Shown here in pieces: positions 45,566 to 55,307 of a stretch of DNA of 64,000 bases. The stretch's first letter is position 1, and every line of letters starts with the position of its first letter. The DNA comes from Desulforhopalus singaporensis. GTDB lineage: Bacteria; Desulfobacterota; Desulfobulbia; Desulfobulbales; Desulfocapsaceae. The notes beneath the pieces were generated by a model. That model was not told the origin of the DNA. It did no database searches and saw only the letters and a list, made by a program, of their open reading frames with translations. The stretch covers positions 79,254 to 143,253 of the forward strand of contig NZ_FNJI01000010.1 of the NCBI RefSeq assembly GCF_900104445.1, in the 5' to 3' direction. The translations under genes were made by a program, and so were the position numbers.

Positions 45566-47267
45566 TTTTCTGCTCCGCCCCCCCAATGCTGGTTATTTTT
45601 TCCAGAATGATTTTGGAAATCATATAGGTTGGCACCACGCCTTCATCTCCCATGGGTCCGGAAGCGAGGGTCTGCCCGCTGAGCATCGGATTGTCAGAGG
45701 CATAATAGGCATACAGGGTTTTTATATCGGCCTGGATATGGCCGCGTATTATGGCTCCGGAAATAGCCTTCTGATAATGTCCTCCCTCCATCTCCAGTCC
45801 AACTGCTTTCCAGCTTGAGGAGTAGAACCGTTCCAGCACATCCCGGTTTTGCAGTGATGTACCGAGAACGGTCAGCATCGGTCCCTTATAAACGGTAACG
45901 ATTCCGGGGAAGTCTTCACTCTTGAGATAGTTATCGACAATATAATTATTGGCGGTACCCTCAAGTACGTGTGCGGTGGCAAGCATAATATCGCCTTTCT
46001 GTCCTGGCAATACTCCCGCTTTACCCATGATCGATATAGACGCTATCTGCAGCGTTTTTATCTGTCCTTCAACCTCAACCGGATTCAATAGCTCGTCCAT
46101 TATTTCATAGGCCTGATTACCGAAAGCGTAGTCCATGACGACAACCAACGGTTTTTGCTTTCCGATAGCGTGATAATCGAGCGTAAGAGCCGGATGCACC
46201 CACGACTCGTCGATAGTGGCCAGGTCTATGATATTTGCATCAATGTTGGATCCGGATTTGTCTTCGACAAATACAAACCCGTGCTGCTTGGCGAAGTTTC
46301 TGATCTCATATTCCTTATCCCGAACCTTTCTGACCATATCATAGATATCGTCGGGAATATCTTCATTTATCCCCGCCAGGGTGCCCGCGCCGTAGAGCAG
46401 GTTTCTGATCGAATGCATGTTGGCGCTTATAATATGAACCGGCCTGTCGTAAACTCCAGCATCGAGCAGACGATCTTTCAATGATTTGGCCCAGATTGAC
46501 GCGTATTTCTGATGATCGATCATGTCAAGCAGAGAGGGAGTGAAGTAGACGGTCAACTCATTTTTTTCAGACAGCCGCTCGGCCATCACCCTCTTGCCGA
46601 CGCCATACACTATATGAAAAAGTCCGGAATTCGTTCCATGCTGGACCCTGCCATTTTCCAGATAATCGTATGTCTCCCGTGTTTCTTTATAGGTTCGCCC
46701 CAGGATAATTGACAGATTCCAGATGGCCTGCTCCAGCTTTTCCCCTTCCTCTATCACCTCGGAGGTAGTGACAAGTCTTTCGAGTTCGGCCCATTCCGAG
46801 CTCACCCCTTCGGTGCGGTGACAGATCTGGCTGTGGATTTTGTACGCCTCGATATTCAGAAAGGTGATATGGGTGAGAATATCGTAGATCTCGCTTTTCC
46901 CTCTGGTAACTACAAAACAGATCTCCTGGTCAGATACGGCAAAAGAGATCCTGCGCCTTTTCAGGGGCATGATTTTTTCAAAAGAGGTGTCGTGGAAATC
47001 TTCCTGGGCGGTAAGAATGATACGTTTGCAATTTTCTATTCCCCTGGGCATCCTGTCGATCACATATTCCAGTCCTTTCAGCTCGACAATCCTGTCGTCT
47101 GTCATCGACCCGTAAATCTCCGGACTCAGCTGTCTCAACGCATCGGACAGCTTTTGCCCCACCTTGCCCAACGGTCTGTACGACCCCTGCAGCACAACCG
47201 AGTCGGCCAGAGTTTTGAAGGTCCTGATGGCGTGACGAGCTTTCTGGGATTTTGAAAGTTGTTGCAT
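45549..47267 (-). CDS. Uncharacterised protein with phosphorylase-like C-terminal half
   Basis: Soluble protein of 572 residues with no signal peptide or membrane segment. I do not recognise the N-terminal 300 residues, which are charged and mostly helical. The C-terminal part has features of the nucleoside phosphorylase/nucleosidase fold: SIMGKAGVLPGQKGDIMLAT, then AVGLEMEGGHYQKAI (compare the MEG/MEA motif) and YYASDNPM where these enzymes have a catalytic Asp. This suggests binding of a nucleoside or related ligand, which is an inference. AGGAGC precedes the ATG. The stop overlaps the start of the histidine kinase gene. Confidence 0.6.
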   Translation of the reverse strand: MQQLSKSQKARHAIRTFKTLADSVVLQGSYRPLGKVGQKLSDALRQLSPEIYGSMTDDRIVELKGLEYVIDRMPRGIENCKRIILTAQEDFHDTSFEKIMPLKRRRISFAVSDQEICFVVTRGKSEIYDILTHITFLNIEAYKIHSQICHRTEGVSSEWAELERLVTTSEVIEEGEKLEQAIWNLSIILGRTYKETRETYDYLENGRVQHGTNSGLFHIVYGVGKRVMAERLSEKNELTVYFTPSLLDMIDHQKYASIWAKSLKDRLLDAGVYDRPVHIISANMHSIRNLLYGAGTLAGINEDIPDDIYDMVRKVRDKEYEIRNFAKQHGFVFVEDKSGSNIDANIIDLATIDESWVHPALTLDYHAIGKQKPLVVVMDYAFGNQAYEIMDELLNPVEVEGQIKTLQIASISIMGKAGVLPGQKGDIMLATAHVLEGTANNYIVDNYLKSEDFPGIVTVYKGPMLTVLGTSLQNRDVLERFYSSSWKAVGLEMEGGHYQKAISGAIIRGHIQADIKTLYAYYASDNPMLSGQTLASGPMGDEGVVPTYMISKIILEKITSIGGAEQKSEEPQ

Positions 47268-47497
47268 TGTTGCTCCTTTGACAAACTATCTTCGGTGCAC
47301 TCCGCTACCTTTTTGGGCGTATCGGCAGGAGGTGGCGCAGCGCTTATATGTTGCAGCTAACGGAAATAGGTACTGAAATCAAGGCACAAGCCATTATAGT
47401 ACCTTTTATCCGCCAACTACAAGCGAAGAGGTTTACAAGACAACAATTTATCGGCCGCTATCGACCGCGAAAAAGGGAGACGCAGCAGGAGGAGGTT

Positions 47498-48079
47498 TTA
47501 CCAGACAAAGGAAGCGAGTGCGGCGATCAGGTCATCCCTGCCCTGGCCGCTTTTGGCAGAGAACAGAATACGCTGCGACGGATGAATGGAGTGGCCCTTA
47601 TCGAGCCGGGTGGCGTTTTTCATCCTCTCGTTGCCGCTGAGTTTGTCTATCTTGGTGTAAACCGGGATAAAGGGGATATTATTGACACGCAGCCAGTCAA
47701 AAAGCTGCGTGTCCTGAGATTTCGGTTCATGGCGGATGTCGACGATGACCACCACGCATTTCAGGGTCGACCTGTTTTGCAGATAGGTAGAAATAAGCCC
47801 CTGCCAGTCATTCTGCATCGCCTTGGGCACTTTTGCAAAACCGTATCCGGGTAAATCGACCAGGTAAAACTGCTCCCCCACCTGAAAATAGTTCAGCCCC
47901 TGGGTTTTGCCCGGACGGGCGCTTACTTTTACCAGCCCTTTCCTGCCAAGCAGCTTATTGATCAGGCTGGATTTACCGACATTGGAACGCCCGGCGAAAG
48001 CCACCTCCGGCAATTCTGCGGCTGGAAGCTGTTTGATGCTATGAACACTCAAAAGAAACTTTACTTTCGAAAAATCCAC
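47498..48079 (-). CDS. engB: Ribosome biogenesis GTPase EngB/YsxC/YihA
   Basis: Small TrmE-Era-type GTPase of 193 residues, needed for large-subunit assembly in characterised bacteria. G1 is GRSNVGKSSLIN, G2 is around RPGKTQGLNY, G3 is DLPGYGFA, G4 is VYTKIDKL and G5 is FSAKSGQG. The GTG start at 48079 has GGAGG upstream. It follows hisG by 104 bases on the same strand. Confidence 0.95.
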   Translation of the reverse strand: MDFSKVKFLLSVHSIKQLPAAELPEVAFAGRSNVGKSSLINKLLGRKGLVKVSARPGKTQGLNYFQVGEQFYLVDLPGYGFAKVPKAMQNDWQGLISTYLQNRSTLKCVVVIVDIRHEPKSQDTQLFDWLRVNNIPFIPVYTKIDKLSGNERMKNATRLDKGHSIHPSQRILFSAKSGQGRDDLIAALASFVW

Positions 48080-48183
48080 GGCGACTCCTCCATATTTTTA
48101 ACCCGTCGCACCGGCCGCAGGTCGATTTCTTTTGTCCCTGTAGCTACACAGGGTTGCCAAGTTACACCGGAACAGATCACCGT

Positions 48184-49056
48184 TTAGATGATCTTGTTCA
48201 GGGCGTATTCGATAATGCCTTCGGCGCCGATCTTTTTCAGCTGCGGAATCAGATCCCTGACAATATCTTCGGAAACAACCGTCTCAACCGAATACCAGTC
48301 CTGATTGTAGAGATTGGCGATAGTCGGAGCGTTAAGTGACGGCAACAGCGCTACGACTTCATCGAGGTTTTCGTTTGCCACGTTCATTTTCAACCCGACG
48401 ATGCGGTCGGCGGCAAGCGATCCCTGGAGCATAAGCGCTATATTTTCAATTTTCTCGCGCTTCCACGGATCCTTCCATGATTCTTTATTGGCTATAAACT
48501 GAGTATTGGACTCCATCAGCTCATAAATAATGCGCAGCCCGTGAGCACGGATGGTGCTCTCGGTCTCAGTTACCTCGACAATTGCATCGGCCAGTCCGGA
48601 AACTACTTTTGCCTCGGTTGCGCCCCATGAAAACTCGATCTCGACGTTAATCTTTTTCTCGGCAAAAAAACGTCTGGTCACTTCAACCAGTTCCGTCGCG
48701 ATTTTCTTCCCTTCAAGATCCTCTATCGACTTGATATCGGAATCACCGGCCACGGCGATAACCCATCTTGTTGGCCGCTTGCTCACCTTCGAGTAAACGA
48801 GGTCGCAGACCAGGACAATGTCTGATTGATTCTCCATGGTCCAGTCTTTTCCGGTGATTCCCGCATCCAGCATACCGTTTTCCACGTAACGGGACATCTC
48901 CTGGGGCCGACAGATCGAGCAATCGAGGTCCGGGTCGTCGATCTTGGGAAAATAGTTCCTGGCCGCCGGTTTGATCTGCCATCCGGCTTTTTCAAAAAGT
49001 TCAATTGTCGCTTTTTCAAGGCTGCCTTTCGGCAGTCCCAGTTTCAACGTGCTCAT
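48184..49056 (-). CDS. hisG: ATP phosphoribosyltransferase, long form (HisG)
   Basis: First enzyme of histidine synthesis, joining ATP and PRPP. At 290 residues it is the long form, with its own C-terminal ACT-like regulatory domain (about 215-290), so it should be feedback-inhibited by histidine without HisZ. The N-terminus reads [20 protein letters not shown]. The PRPP loop lies near [29 protein letters not shown] ribosome-binding site precedes the ATG. It lies 125 bases after hisI; other his genes are not in the window. Confidence 0.95.
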   Translation of the reverse strand: MSTLKLGLPKGSLEKATIELFEKAGWQIKPAARNYFPKIDDPDLDCSICRPQEMSRYVENGMLDAGITGKDWTMENQSDIVLVCDLVYSKVSKRPTRWVIAVAGDSDIKSIEDLEGKKIATELVEVTRRFFAEKKINVEIEFSWGATEAKVVSGLADAIVEVTETESTIRAHGLRIIYELMESNTQFIANKESWKDPWKREKIENIALMLQGSLAADRIVGLKMNVANENLDEVVALLPSLNAPTIANLYNQDWYSVETVVSEDIVRDLIPQLKKIGAEGIIEYALNKII

Positions 49057-49181
49057 TTTGGGTTCTCCTGCACTATATCCTGTTTTTCAGGATCTATTCT
49101 ATACGTTGGGGTTAGACGGCTGATTGTGCTCCAGACGGGCATGCGAGGCTCCTTGGATCCACCATCACGCTTGGCAGCCGT

Positions 49182-49562
49182 TTATTTTTTATAAACCTTC
49201 TCAGGGTCAAACAACGGTGCACCTTCAACTACCAGGGCATCATTTTCAAGTCGGCGATAAAAACAGGAACGGTGGCCGGTGTGGCAAGCTGCTCCGCCGA
49301 TCTGTTCCACCTTGTAAATGACGGTATCATCATCACAGTCGACAAGAATTTCATGAATCTTCTGTATATGTCCCGATGTCTCCCCCTTGAGCCACAATTT
49401 ATTGCGGGACCGGGACCAGTAATGTGCCTTGCCGGTTTTTACCGTCTCCTTCCAGGCCAGCTCGTTTATATACGCCAGCATCAGCACTTCATTGGTCTGA
49501 TAATCCTGCACTATAGCCGGCAGCAATCCACTTTCCGATTTAGAAAAATTCAGTGACACCAT
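49182..49562 (-). CDS. hisI: Phosphoribosyl-AMP cyclohydrolase (HisI)
   Basis: Enzyme of 126 residues that opens the purine ring of PR-AMP in histidine synthesis. Conserved blocks are [39 protein letters not shown], the metal-binding VDCDDDT, and [16 protein letters not shown] with the zinc cysteines. The PR-ATP pyrophosphohydrolase domain (HisE) is absent. ATG 49562 is preferred because AGGA lies just upstream; a GTG at 49592 would add ten residues. It is upstream of hisG in the same direction. Confidence 0.93.
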   Translation of the reverse strand: MVSLNFSKSESGLLPAIVQDYQTNEVLMLAYINELAWKETVKTGKAHYWSRSRNKLWLKGETSGHIQKIHEILVDCDDDTVIYKVEQIGGAACHTGHRSCFYRRLENDALVVEGAPLFDPEKVYKK

Positions 49563-49840
49563 ATTCCTTTCCAGTTCAATACCCAGGTCCACTCTGCTTC
49601 GGCAACCGTTTTTGGGTTCAGCTCGTTCACTGTTGCCGCCACAGCTCTATAATTTAGCATAAAAACCTTTTAAATTAGACAGCGATCGGGGCTTTGTCAA
49701 GGAACACTCGTGAATATGGTAAATTTGAGCCAATTTTGTTGCATAAAGTTGAGTTCTATCTATAGTATGCACTTCAAAATCAGTGGACCCCACATATTGG
49801 AACATAAATATACAGATCCTGATATCTAAGGAGTTTTATT

Positions 49841-50293
49841 GTGACACAGCCCAAAAATAATGACACCGTGGTAGTGGCATTTACCGGAAAACTGGACAAC
49901 GGCGAGATCTTTTATGTTGTCGAAAAGGATAATCCAATGAGCGTTGCGCTCGGCAGCGGTGACCTGCCGCCAACTGTGGAATCGGCTATTCTGGAGATGA
50001 AAGTCGGCGACACGAAAAAAATACGTGTTCCACCCGACGAAGGTTACGGCCCCAGGCAGAAAGACCTGTTACAGGTTATCGAGAGTGAAGAGATGGTAGC
50101 CTCGATCAAACCGCTGCCGGGCATGGTTCTCTCGCTTCAGGTCGAAAAAGACGGCCAGCCGCAAAAAGTTCCAGCAACGGTGATTCAAGTAGACGGCCCC
50201 AAGGTTACCGTCGACTACAACCACCCTCTCGCCGGCCACCACCTGACCTACGAGCTTGTGCTGCTTGACATCATAAAAGCGGCGGTTCACTGA
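49841..50293 (+). CDS. FKBP-type peptidyl-prolyl isomerase, SlyD-like
   Basis: Cytoplasmic protein of 150 residues with an FKBP domain interrupted by the SlyD insert-in-flap chaperone domain (about 70-120). The C-terminal hallmark VDYNHPLAGHHLTYELVLLDI is clear. The histidine-rich metal-binding tail of E. coli SlyD is missing, so a role in nickel delivery is less likely than folding assistance. The start is GTG with TAAGGAG seven bases upstream. A perfect hairpin follows 21 bases after the stop. Confidence 0.92.
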   Translation: MTQPKNNDTVVVAFTGKLDNGEIFYVVEKDNPMSVALGSGDLPPTVESAILEMKVGDTKKIRVPPDEGYGPRQKDLLQVIESEEMVASIKPLPGMVLSLQVEKDGQPQKVPATVIQVDGPKVTVDYNHPLAGHHLTYELVLLDIIKAAVH

Positions 50294-50314
50294 TAACGTT
50301 AACAACAACTTCCG

Positions 50315-50348
50315 GCTGCAAAAACCGCATCCCTGCGGTTTTTGCAGC
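50315..50348. terminator. Perfect hairpin between convergent genes, probable bidirectional terminator
   Basis: GCTGCAAAAACCGCA (50315-50329) and TGCGGTTTTTGCAGC (50334-50348) form a 15-base perfect stem with a TCCC loop. It sits between the PPIase gene and the convergent pentapeptide-repeat gene, 28 bases from the latter's stop. The T-rich tract lies inside the stem rather than after it, so termination is likely but not classic. Confidence 0.6.
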
Positions 50349-50376
50349 TCACTCTCCGCTTCTGGAACTTACAGAG

Positions 50377-51432
50377 TTACATCCCCTCAGACAGACCGAC
50401 TGTTCCTTCAAGCAGCGCGCCGTCAAGCAGCGTGTTTTTCCTCTTTGTCCCGGTAAGATCGGCACCGCGAAGATCAGCCTTATACAGGTCAGCACTTTCC
50501 AGGTCTGCATTTCTCAGGTCGGCGTCTTTGAGGTTCGCGCCCTTCAGGTTTGCATTCTCGAGATTCGCGTCAAGCAGATTGCAGCCGGAAAGATCGGCGG
50601 CTTCCAAATCAGCATTTTTTAGATTTTTACCGGAAAGATCGAGCCCTGAAAGATCGCATCCGTAGCATCTCTTGGTGTCCAGCAACCGTTCCAGTTGTTT
50701 CTTTTTCGGGTTTTCAGCCGGCTGAAGTTCCGGCACTGGTTCCGTTTTTTCAACAGCGTTGCCCGATTCGACCTTCTCCACTGCTGTTTCAGCAGGCGGC
50801 TCCTCAACCTTGGGCATGCTCACGACCGCAGTTTCCACAGGGTTTATTTTTTTCACCTCAGGGGCCTCCGGCTGCACCGTTTGCAAGGCGCCGCCGTCAT
50901 CCCCAGGCTGTTCGGTGGTAACATTTTCTGCAACAACAACTGCGGTTTTATTATCAGGATTTTTTTTCGGTTTTTCCTGTTCTTCTACATAAACCTCTTT
51001 TTCAAGCTCGGTCACTCCGATATTCTCATAGGGCACGTCAGTGATGAACCCACCGTCCAGAAGAGCACCGGTAATATATGCCGTACTCATGTCGACTCCG
51101 CGCAGGTCGGCCCCGCGCAGGTCGGCTTGCTCCAGGTCGGCTCCTCCGAAAACCGCCCCGTTGAGGGTGCACCCCTTCATATTCGCCCCGGACAGATCGG
51201 TCAGGAAAAAGGTGGAAAGCGACAAGTCGGCGCCTTCAATATCCACTCCGGATAGATCCATCCTGTTGAAATTGAGCCCGGAAAGATCACACTCTTTGCA
51301 AGTTCTTTTCTGTAAAAGAATCCGCAGGTTTTCTTTTGCTGCAACACCACCACTGCCGGAACTATCGGCAACGCCCGCAAAATTCAGGATAAGCGCGAAA
51401 ATCGAAGATACAACGACTGTGTTTTTTTTCAT
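50377..51432 (-). CDS. Exported pentapeptide-repeat protein with two repeat blocks
   Basis: Protein of 351 residues with a signal peptide (VVVSSIFALILNFAGVADSS). Block 1 (about 40-120) and block 2 (about 250-345) consist of A(D/N)LXX repeats such as ADLEQADLRGADLRGVD and ANLKGANLKDADLRNADL, which fold as a right-handed quadrilateral beta-helix. Each block opens with a similar cap, CKECDLSGL and CYGCDLSGL, carrying a CxxC pair. The 130 residues between them are a low-complexity linker rich in Pro, Val, Glu and Thr. Function is unknown. The location is probably periplasmic, and the CxxC pairs could form disulfides. Confidence 0.85.
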   Translation of the reverse strand: MKKNTVVVSSIFALILNFAGVADSSGSGGVAAKENLRILLQKRTCKECDLSGLNFNRMDLSGVDIEGADLSLSTFFLTDLSGANMKGCTLNGAVFGGADLEQADLRGADLRGVDMSTAYITGALLDGGFITDVPYENIGVTELEKEVYVEEQEKPKKNPDNKTAVVVAENVTTEQPGDDGGALQTVQPEAPEVKKINPVETAVVSMPKVEEPPAETAVEKVESGNAVEKTEPVPELQPAENPKKKQLERLLDTKRCYGCDLSGLDLSGKNLKNADLEAADLSGCNLLDANLENANLKGANLKDADLRNADLESADLYKADLRGADLTGTKRKNTLLDGALLEGTVGLSEGM

Positions 51433-51708
51433 GACCTATCTTGCTGTTATGTTTTTTAAAATTCCGTAATGATGCCCCCCTCTCCCTGTCTTTCTCGTAC
51501 ATGATTCTCGACAGAGTCCGGGGCGTGTAGAAAATTTTGTGGAAATTCCATTTTTCCTGCGTTTTTGTATGTTCTTTCCAGAACAGCTTTATTTAACTGA
51601 CAATATTGCAGTCTACAGTATTTTCTGAAACGGTGTCAATAATTCTAACGCATCCCACCACTCTGCATGAACAATAACTTTTACCGGGGGCAGGAGAAAT
51701 TTCCCCTT

Positions 51709-52284
51709 TTACCACCGTTTTTTCCTGGTTCTCTTCCACTTCCACGGAGGGATAACAACAGGCCCGGACCAGAGGTTACGTTTTTCAGATCTTGCCTTTT
51801 CCTCAAGTTCCTTCCAATCGGCGCACATCTTTTTCCGGCAAAAACCCGGATGCACCCAGGCCAGGCCTTCTGCCACCAGCGACCGGTTGATCATCGTTCC
51901 GTTTTGATCAGAGACCATCGCCACAAGCCGGCTATATCGATCATGGCCAATTCCGGCCACAGTGACCTTCCTTCCCAGCAGGGTGCGACGAACATAACGT
52001 CTTGCTTTTTTGCTGTACGGCTGGTCGTACTCGGGACTGTCAATCCCGTAGAATCGCACCTCGATCTTTTTGTTTTTTGCCAACACAATAACGGAATCCC
52101 CGTCGATAACCTTTATCACCTTTCCCTGAAAAGCCGGTTTTGCGAACACTTCCTCCCAGGGAGAAAATATGGCCATGACCAGCACCAGACAAAAGACGAT
52201 AGCGACGCCTGGCCTTCCGGTTGCAGATGTCGTGTACACCTTATCCTGCTGGAAGAGAATCGATTGCATGTTTTCTGTGTTCAT
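51709..52284 (-). CDS. Thermonuclease (SNase)-family protein with membrane anchor or signal
   Basis: Protein of 191 residues with a hydrophobic N-terminal stretch (GVAIVFCLVLVMAIFSPWEE), so it is exported or anchored. The SNase/OB-fold domain covers about 48-180, with KVIDGDSVIVL, VRFYGIDSPEYDQPYSKKA and HDRYSRLVAMV carrying the family's Asp, Arg and Glu residues. The C-terminus is very basic (WKWKRTRKKRW). I place the start at ATG 52284. A longer frame to 52344 would begin inside the tRNA terminator hairpin. The ATG at 52269 is also possible. Confidence 0.8.
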   Translation of the reverse strand: MNTENMQSILFQQDKVYTTSATGRPGVAIVFCLVLVMAIFSPWEEVFAKPAFQGKVIKVIDGDSVIVLAKNKKIEVRFYGIDSPEYDQPYSKKARRYVRRTLLGRKVTVAGIGHDRYSRLVAMVSDQNGTMINRSLVAEGLAWVHPGFCRKKMCADWKELEEKARSEKRNLWSGPVVIPPWKWKRTRKKRW

Positions 52285-52320
52285 GGCAGGTAATTGGGAG
52301 ACGTGACAGCACCACAAGAT

Positions 52321-52362
52321 AAAAAAAGAGGGGATCTGCAGCAAATCTGCAGATCCCCTCTT
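52321..52362 (-). terminator. Terminator of the tRNA operon
   Basis: A perfect 16-base stem (52362-52347 with 52341-52326, five-base loop) is followed on the minus strand by T residues down to 52321. It lies just past the tRNA-Asp gene and ends the three-gene tRNA transcript. Confidence 0.9.
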
Positions 52363-52368
52363 GATAGT

Positions 52369-52445
52369 TGGCGGAGCGGACGGGACTCGAACCCGCGACC
52401 TCCGGCGTGACAGGCCGGCATTCTAACCAACTGAACTACCGCTCC
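52369..52445 (-). tRNA. tRNA-Asp (GTC)
   Basis: A complete 77-base cloverleaf with encoded CCA. The acceptor GGAGCGG pairs with CCGCTCC, the anticodon loop is CTGTCAC (GTC), and the T loop is TTCGAGT. It is the last gene of the tRNA operon before the terminator. Confidence 0.97.
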
Positions 52446-52469
52446 AGCATTTTGCTGCTTGTAGCGATC

Positions 52470-52545
52470 TGGTGGGCGGCACAGGGCTTGAACCTGTGAC
52501 CCTCGGCTTGTAAGGCCGATGCTCTCCCAACTGAGCTAGCCGCCC
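52470..52545 (-). tRNA. tRNA-Val (TAC)
   Basis: A complete 76-base cloverleaf with encoded CCA. The acceptor GGGCGGC pairs perfectly with GCCGCCC, and the anticodon loop is CTTACAA (TAC). It is the middle gene of the tRNA operon. Confidence 0.97.
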
Positions 52546-52638
52546 GTCCTGAACGCTATTTATCGCTAAGATCCGTCCACTGTCCAGATTTAAGCAAAAA
52601 AGGGACCCGGCTGTTCCCGACTCCCTATATCGATACGC

Positions 52639-52714
52639 TGGCGGAGCGGACGGGACTCGAACCCGCGACCTCCGGCGTGAAAGGCCGGAACTCTCCCAAC
52701 TGAGCTAGCCGCCC
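52639..52714 (-). tRNA. Mosaic tRNA-like gene with Glu anticodon (TTC) and mispaired acceptor stem
   Basis: A 76-base cloverleaf with encoded CCA. The anticodon stem is perfect and the loop is CTTTCAC (TTC, Glu). The first 24 bases are identical to the adjacent tRNA-Val. The last 50 bases match the adjacent tRNA-Asp except for one base, the first anticodon position. As a result the acceptor is GGGCGGC against CCGCTCC, with three mismatches and one G-U pair, although the D and T stems form. It could be a chimeric pseudo-tRNA, an unusual functional tRNA-Glu, or an assembly artefact. It would be first in the tRNA operon. Confidence 0.7.
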
Positions 52715-52840
52715 GTCTCAATCAATGGTGAGGGTCTATTTACCAACTTCACCTTACTACGTCAAGCAAAATTATAAGAGATTTGCAGATTCTCATAAAA
52801 ACTGTTTTACTTTCTTTTTCACAAGGTTAAAGTTGCAATT

Positions 52841-55246
52841 TCACTCTGTTCCGAGCGCATGCAGCTGTTTTTTTGCCGCTTTGTCTCCCTTTGCCACCTG
52901 CCCCCGCTCTCTGTTGCGGAAAATACTTTTTCCCTTTTTAAGAGCAAGCGCGCGATCAAGAACTTCATCCATATGCTCGACCACATCAATGGTAAGCGAT
53001 TTTCTGATCCTGACAGGGACATCGTTCAAATCCCTCTCGTTCTCTTTCGGGATAAGTACGTGGGTTATATTACCCCTTTTGGCGGCAAGTAGTTTTTCGG
53101 TAAGACCGCCGATGGGCAGAACCCTGCCCCTGAGGGTGATCTCACCGGTCATGGCGAGGTAATGTTTCACCGGAATCCTGGTCAATGCGGAAACAAGAGT
53201 CGTCGCAATCGTTATTCCTGCAGAGGGACCGTCCTTGGGAATCGCACCCTCGGGAACATGGACATGGATGTCAAGCTTCTGGTAAAACTGCTCTTCAAGC
53301 CCCAGAGCCTCCGCCCTAGTCCGCACATAACTCAGAGCGGCCTGGGCCGACTCCTGCATCACATCACCCAGTTTACCGGTAATTATCAGTTTTCCCGAAC
53401 CGGTCATGAGGGTCGCTTCGATTTGCAGCAACTCCCCTCCCACTTCGGTCCAGGCAAGCCCTGTGGCGAGGCCGATTTCATCGTGTTCCTCAGCCAGACC
53501 ATAACGATATTTGGGGGTTCCCAGATATTTCAGAACCGACTGGACATTTACCCGGTACTTTTTACTGCTGCGCTTCCTCTTCAGCCTGTCTCTTGCCACC
53601 TTGCGGCAGAGCGAAGCTATTATCCTCTCAAGATTCCGCACCCCAGCTTCCCGGGTATACCGGCGAACTATCTCTAAAACCGCTCCGTCGGTAAGATTAA
53701 TGTCTCCCTGTTTAAAGCCGTTTTCCTTCAACTGTTTGGGGATGAGATATCCTTCGGCAATCTTGAGTTTGTCTTCTTCGGTATACCCGCTTATCTGGAT
53801 TATTTCCATCCGGTCCTGCAGCGGTACCGGAATACCGTGAAGGCTGTTTGCAGTGGTAATGAAAAAGACCTCGGAGAGATCATAATCGATATCCAGATAG
53901 TGGTCATTGAAGGCGACGTTCTGTTCGGGGTCGAGAACTTCGAGCAGCGCCGAGGACGGGTCGCCGCGAAAGTCCATCGACATTTTATCCACTTCATCAA
54001 GACAGAAGACAGGATTTGATTTCCCTACCTTCTGCATGGCCTGGATGATTTTGCCAGGCATTGCCCCGATATATGTTCTCCTGTGGCCGCGGATTTCCGC
54101 TTCATCACGAACTCCGCCAAGGGACAGTCTGGCAAATTTTCGTCCCATGGCCCGGGCGATTGATCGGCAGATAGAGGTTTTACCAACCCCCGGTGGGCCG
54201 ACAAGGCAGAGGATCGGCCCTTTGATTTTCTTGACCTGCGCCTGTACCGCCAGATATTCCAGAATCCGTTCCTTGGTCTTGGACAGACCGTAGTGATCAG
54301 CTTCCAAAATTTTCTCGGCCTTCTGGATATCTATCTTCGATCTGCTCTTTTCATCCCAGGGCAGGTTGACGATACAGTCTATATAGTTGCGCACCACCGT
54401 CGTCTCTGCAGACATCGGCGGCATCGATTTGAGCTTTTTAAACTCCTTGAACGTTTTCTCCCTGGCCGCATCAGGCATTTTTTTTGCCTTGATCGTCTCC
54501 TCAAGCTCACCCATTTCGTCCAGACCGTCCTCGTTCTGTCCTATCTCGGTCTGAATTTCCCTGACTTTTTCACCGAGGTAGTAATCACGCTGGGTTTTGC
54601 CCATCCGCATCTTCACCTTGGCGTTAATTGACTTCTCGATCTCCCCAAGCTCGATTTCCCTGTTCAGGACCTCAAGAACCTTCTCTATCCTGGCAGTAAG
54701 TGGATCAATTTCCAGTATCTGCTGCTTCTCTTCGCTCTTGAGAGGCAGATGGGAGCAGACGATATTGAGCAGTTTCTGCGGGTTATCAATTGACTCTATC
54801 GACTTGACAACCTCTTTCGCTATTTTTTTGTTTTCCGCCGCAAAATCGCCGAAAAATTTTTTGAGCTCGCGTTCGTAGGCAACAAGCTTGACGTTCTTTT
54901 CAACTTCATCCGAACACTCCTCGATTTCGGCCTGCAAGAACTTGTCATGGGGTACAAACGAAACTATCTTGGCCCTCTTCTTCCCTTCAACCAGAGCTTT
55001 TATCGTGCCATCGGGCAGACGCAACAGCTGCATCACGGTTGCCAGGGTGCCAAAGCTATAGAGGTCGTCGCTTTCAGGAACATCTACGCTGGATTTCTTC
55101 TGTGTCACAAGCAGGATGTCCGTCTTCTTTTCCATGGCGTCTTCAAGCGCCTGTATGGAGTTTTTTCTCCCCACTACCAGTGGAGCCACCATATGAGGAA
55201 AAATGACAATATCCCGCAAGGGCATCAACGGGTACAGTTTCGTCAC
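52841..55246 (-). CDS. lon: ATP-dependent protease Lon
   Basis: Soluble LonA protease of 801 residues. It has an N-terminal substrate-recognition domain (starting [18 protein letters not shown]) and a central coiled coil. The AAA+ domain shows GPPGVGKTS and FCLDEVDKM. The C-terminal peptidase has catalytic Ser in [10 protein letters not shown] and catalytic Lys in [13 protein letters not shown]. It degrades damaged and regulatory proteins. The start is GTG with AAAGGTGA upstream. It lies 61 bases after clpX and closes the tig-clpP-clpX-lon group. Confidence 0.97.
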   Translation of the reverse strand: MTKLYPLMPLRDIVIFPHMVAPLVVGRKNSIQALEDAMEKKTDILLVTQKKSSVDVPESDDLYSFGTLATVMQLLRLPDGTIKALVEGKKRAKIVSFVPHDKFLQAEIEECSDEVEKNVKLVAYERELKKFFGDFAAENKKIAKEVVKSIESIDNPQKLLNIVCSHLPLKSEEKQQILEIDPLTARIEKVLEVLNREIELGEIEKSINAKVKMRMGKTQRDYYLGEKVREIQTEIGQNEDGLDEMGELEETIKAKKMPDAAREKTFKEFKKLKSMPPMSAETTVVRNYIDCIVNLPWDEKSRSKIDIQKAEKILEADHYGLSKTKERILEYLAVQAQVKKIKGPILCLVGPPGVGKTSICRSIARAMGRKFARLSLGGVRDEAEIRGHRRTYIGAMPGKIIQAMQKVGKSNPVFCLDEVDKMSMDFRGDPSSALLEVLDPEQNVAFNDHYLDIDYDLSEVFFITTANSLHGIPVPLQDRMEIIQISGYTEEDKLKIAEGYLIPKQLKENGFKQGDINLTDGAVLEIVRRYTREAGVRNLERIIASLCRKVARDRLKRKRSSKKYRVNVQSVLKYLGTPKYRYGLAEEHDEIGLATGLAWTEVGGELLQIEATLMTGSGKLIITGKLGDVMQESAQAALSYVRTRAEALGLEEQFYQKLDIHVHVPEGAIPKDGPSAGITIATTLVSALTRIPVKHYLAMTGEITLRGRVLPIGGLTEKLLAAKRGNITHVLIPKENERDLNDVPVRIRKSLTIDVVEHMDEVLDRALALKKGKSIFRNRERGQVAKGDKAAKKQLHALGTE

Positions 55247-55307
55247 AAAATCACCTTTAGATAATACAGTTCAATTGAAAAAAGACAGGTCAAGACCGTA
55301 ACCGGGA

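Noticed and set aside
50342..50665. Plus-strand frame with Arg/Ser/Ala-rich repeats
   Set aside because: It is the antisense reading of the pentapeptide repeats, whose periodicity creates the apparent repeat.
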